Below, piece after piece: positions 62,056 through 64,000 of a stretch of DNA of 64,000 nucleotides. The stretch is from Alphaproteobacteria bacterium. GTDB taxonomy: Bacteria > Pseudomonadota > Alphaproteobacteria > JAVJRE01. The stretch spans positions 62,001-126,000 of the forward strand of contig JAVJRE010000007.1 in NCBI GenBank assembly GCA_040218575.1, given 5' to 3'. The position numbers and the translations under genes were made by a program. Below the pieces are notes generated by a model, which saw nothing but the letters and a program-made list of their open reading frames with translations, was not told where the DNA came from and made no database searches. Every line of letters begins with the position of its first letter. The first letter of the stretch is position 1.

Positions 62056-63624
62056 ATGGTCTATCTCGCTCCCTGGAAGGTAGCCGTGACCCTTGCTGTG
62101 CTGCTGGCCAGCATCATCGTGGCGGTGCCCAATGTGCTGCCGCGCAGTGTGGTGGACAGCCTGCCGTCCTGGCTGCCGGCGCGGCAGGTGGTTCTGGGGC
62201 TCGATCTGCAGGGCGGTTCGCACTTGCTGCTGCGGGTCGAGACCGACAGTGTCGTCAATGACTATCTGGACAGCGTGGTGGATCTGGTCCGGGCCAGCCT
62301 GCGTGAAGATCGGATCGGCTATCGCGGGCTTGGCGTGGCCGCCGGCAGGGTCCGCCTGACCCTGACGGACCCGGCGGAAGGCGATGCGGCGATGACGCTT
62401 CTGCGCGCCATCGACCACGACCTCAGCGTGGAGCGGCAGGGCGACGCCATCACCGTAAGCCTCAGCCAGGAAGCCGCCGACGCCAGGGCCAGCAACGCGG
62501 TTAGCCAGTCCATCGAGATCATTCGCCGGCGGGTTGACGAGTCGGGCACGACCGAGCCCTTGATCCAGCGTCAGGGCGCCGACCGCATTCTGGTGCAGCT
62601 TCCCGGCGTCGACGACCCCGAGCGCATGAAGAGCCTGCTGGGGCGTACCGCCCGCATGACCTTCCATCTGGTGGATGAAGAGGTGACCGCGGCAGACATC
62701 GCTGGTGGACGAGTGCCCGCCGGACGGCTGGTCCTGCCGGTGGAAGGAGCCGGGCAGCAGGAGGCCGGACGGCTGGCCATCGAACGGCGAACCCGGGTCA
62801 GCGGCGAAAACCTGACGGACGCTCAGGCGACATTTCACCAGGGCCAGCCGGTGGTCTCGTTCCGCTTCGATTCCCTGGGCGCACGGCAGTTCGCGACGAT
62901 CACCACAGAGAATGTGGGCCGCCGCTTTGCCATTGTGCTGGACGAGAGGATCATCTCCGCACCGGTCATGCGCGAGCCGATCCTGGGCGGCAACGGCATT
63001 ATTTCAGGATCCTTCAGCGCCCAGGAAGTGCAGGATCTGGCCCTGCTGCTGCGCGCCGGCGCGCTGCCCGCGCCACTGACGATCATCGAGGAACGCACGG
63101 TCGGCCCCAGCCTCGGATCCGACTCGATTTCCGCCGGCAAGCTGGCGGCGGGCGTCGGCCTGGTCATCGTGACCGGCTTCATGCTGGTGACCTACGGCCG
63201 TTTCGGCCTGTATGCCAATATCGCCCTGGTCAGCAACATCATCCTGTTGTTCGCCGTGCTGACCGCCCTCAAGGCGACACTGACGCTGCCGGGTATTGCC
63301 GGCATCGTGCTGACCATGGGCATGGCGGTGGACGCCAATGTGCTGATCTTCGAGCGCATCCGCGAAGAGCTGCGGCTGGGCCGCAGTCCCATCCAGGCGG
63401 TGGACGCGGGCTTCAGCCGGGCCATGGGCACGATTATCGATTCCAATCTGACGACCCTGTTCGCCACGCTGTTTCTGTTCATATTCGGCTCCGGCCCGGT
63501 GCGCGGCTTCGCCGTCACCCTGTCGGTCGGCATTCTGACGTCGCTGTTCTGCGCGTTCATGGTGTCGCGGCTGCTGATTGTGCGGTGGCTACGGGCCAGG
63601 CGGCCCAGCACCCTGACGCTGTAG
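62056..63624 (+). CDS. secD: Protein translocase subunit SecD
   Basis: This 522-residue protein has an N-terminal membrane helix, the P1 head with GLDLQGGSHLLLRVET, the family's NAVSQSIEIIRRRVDESGTTE, and the membrane core with GVGLVIVTGFMLVTYGRFGLYAN, GMAVDANVLIFERIREELRLG and SNLTTLFATLFLFIFGSGPVRGFAVT. Together with SecF it uses the proton gradient to complete secretion. The secF start lies 7 bp after its stop. Confidence 0.97.
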   Translation: MVYLAPWKVAVTLAVLLASIIVAVPNVLPRSVVDSLPSWLPARQVVLGLDLQGGSHLLLRVETDSVVNDYLDSVVDLVRASLREDRIGYRGLGVAAGRVRLTLTDPAEGDAAMTLLRAIDHDLSVERQGDAITVSLSQEAADARASNAVSQSIEIIRRRVDESGTTEPLIQRQGADRILVQLPGVDDPERMKSLLGRTARMTFHLVDEEVTAADIAGGRVPAGRLVLPVEGAGQQEAGRLAIERRTRVSGENLTDAQATFHQGQPVVSFRFDSLGARQFATITTENVGRRFAIVLDERIISAPVMREPILGGNGIISGSFSAQEVQDLALLLRAGALPAPLTIIEERTVGPSLGSDSISAGKLAAGVGLVIVTGFMLVTYGRFGLYANIALVSNIILLFAVLTALKATLTLPGIAGIVLTMGMAVDANVLIFERIREELRLGRSPIQAVDAGFSRAMGTIIDSNLTTLFATLFLFIFGSGPVRGFAVTLSVGILTSLFCAFMVSRLLIVRWLRARRPSTLTL

Positions 63625-63631
63625 GATCACC

Positions 63632-64000
63632 ATGGCACTGCACCTCATCCCCGACGACACGCATGTGGGTTTCATCCCGCGGCGGCGTCTGTTCTATGCC
63701 TTGTCCATCGGCCTGATCCTGGCGTCGGTGGCGCTTCTGGCGGGGCGCGGCCTGAACTTCGGCATCGATTTCGCCGGCGGCATCGTGCTGGAGGTGGAGA
63801 CCGCGGGGCCGGCTAATCTCGGCCAGTTGCGCGCCGACCTGGGCGGGCTTGGTCTTGGGGCGGTGTCATTGCAGGAGTTCGGGCGGGAGGATGTTGTGCT
63901 GATCCGCATTCAGCGCCAGCCCGGGGGCGACGAGGCGCAGACCGCAGCACTGGAGGTGGTGCGGGCCGCCCTGGAAGGCGATGTGGCGGACTATCGACGC
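63632..64000 (+). CDS. secF: Protein translocase subunit SecF, N-terminal part (runs off window)
   Basis: ATG 63632 opens a frame of 123 codons without a stop to the window edge. It begins MALHLIPDDTHVGFIPRRRL, then membrane helix 1 (FYALSIGLILASVALLAG) and the conserved LNFGIDFAGGIVLEVE. This fits SecF after secD. The rest, including five more membrane helices, lies beyond 64000. Confidence 0.95.
   Translation, partial: MALHLIPDDTHVGFIPRRRLFYALSIGLILASVALLAGRGLNFGIDFAGGIVLEVETAGPANLGQLRADLGGLGLGAVSLQEFGREDVVLIRIQRQPGGDEAQTAALEVVRAALEGDVADYRR

Noticed and set aside
1-64000. CRISPR arrays, insertion sequences, phage genes or integrases.
   Set aside because: I found no regular spaced repeats, transposase or integrase motifs, and no target-site duplications. 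The repeats present are short and few.

Overview
The window reads as a chromosomal segment of a high-GC alphaproteobacterium, possibly near the Rhodospirillales; I cannot name a genus. The lineage call rests on gene content and order. There is an ETC complex I NDUFS4-type subunit beside tRNA genes, an aapJQMP amino-acid importer, a PopZ-family protein between tolC and valS, and a long housekeeping run: erpA/xthA, dgt-argS-SPOR-nagZ-scpA-scpB, tatABC-serS-surE-pcm-nlpD-like, then yajC-secD-secF. Coding density is very high. Many neighbours overlap by ATGA or GTGA. There are no insertion sequences, phage genes or CRISPR arrays.

Layout. 1-6004 (minus): a molybdenum hydroxylase (CO-dehydrogenase/xanthine-dehydrogenase type) cluster with the CoxG-like, [2Fe-2S], FAD, MoxR, CoxE-like, two XdhC-type and molybdopterin-domain genes; the large catalytic subunit is not in its expected place. 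6213-16337: an Atm1-type ABC exporter, a DUF192 protein, an EamA transporter, an O-methyltransferase, an Fe(II)/2OG oxygenase, tRNA-Pro, an NDUFS4-type gene, tRNA-Arg, a zinc alcohol dehydrogenase, an SDR, a lipoprotein and a metC-like lyase. 16338-20647: the aapJQMP importer, with a strong hairpin after aapJ. 20737-21676: an EamA transporter broken by one apparent extra base. 21699-27163 (minus): a tightly overlapping operon of cysteine synthase, AlaX-type tRNA editing protein, two tandem 3-mercaptopyruvate-type sulfurtransferases, an FAD amine oxidase and a methyltransferase, which suggests cysteine or thiol metabolism. 27244-32630: a NUDIX hydrolase, an MFS exporter, an ornithine-cyclodeaminase homologue, an AhpD-like protein, a secreted unknown and an MscS channel.

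32735-36595 (minus) is the most unusual part. Two tandem, overlapping genes encode proteins of the histidine/phenylalanine ammonia-lyase fold. Both carry Met-Asp-Gly where the family has the Ala-Ser-Gly that cyclises into the MIO electrophile. The two copies have also lost different further active-site residues. An AlkD-like gene follows, and a 26-bp tandem repeat lies directly upstream. This is my leading candidate for an undescribed system.

36717-64000: tRNA-Asn with a clear intrinsic terminator, tRNA-Cys, a PIMT-like protein with tolC, popZ, valS, ilvD, then the housekeeping blocks. An orphan FbpC-like ABC ATPase with an AT-rich upstream region sits between scpB and tatA. The window ends inside secF.
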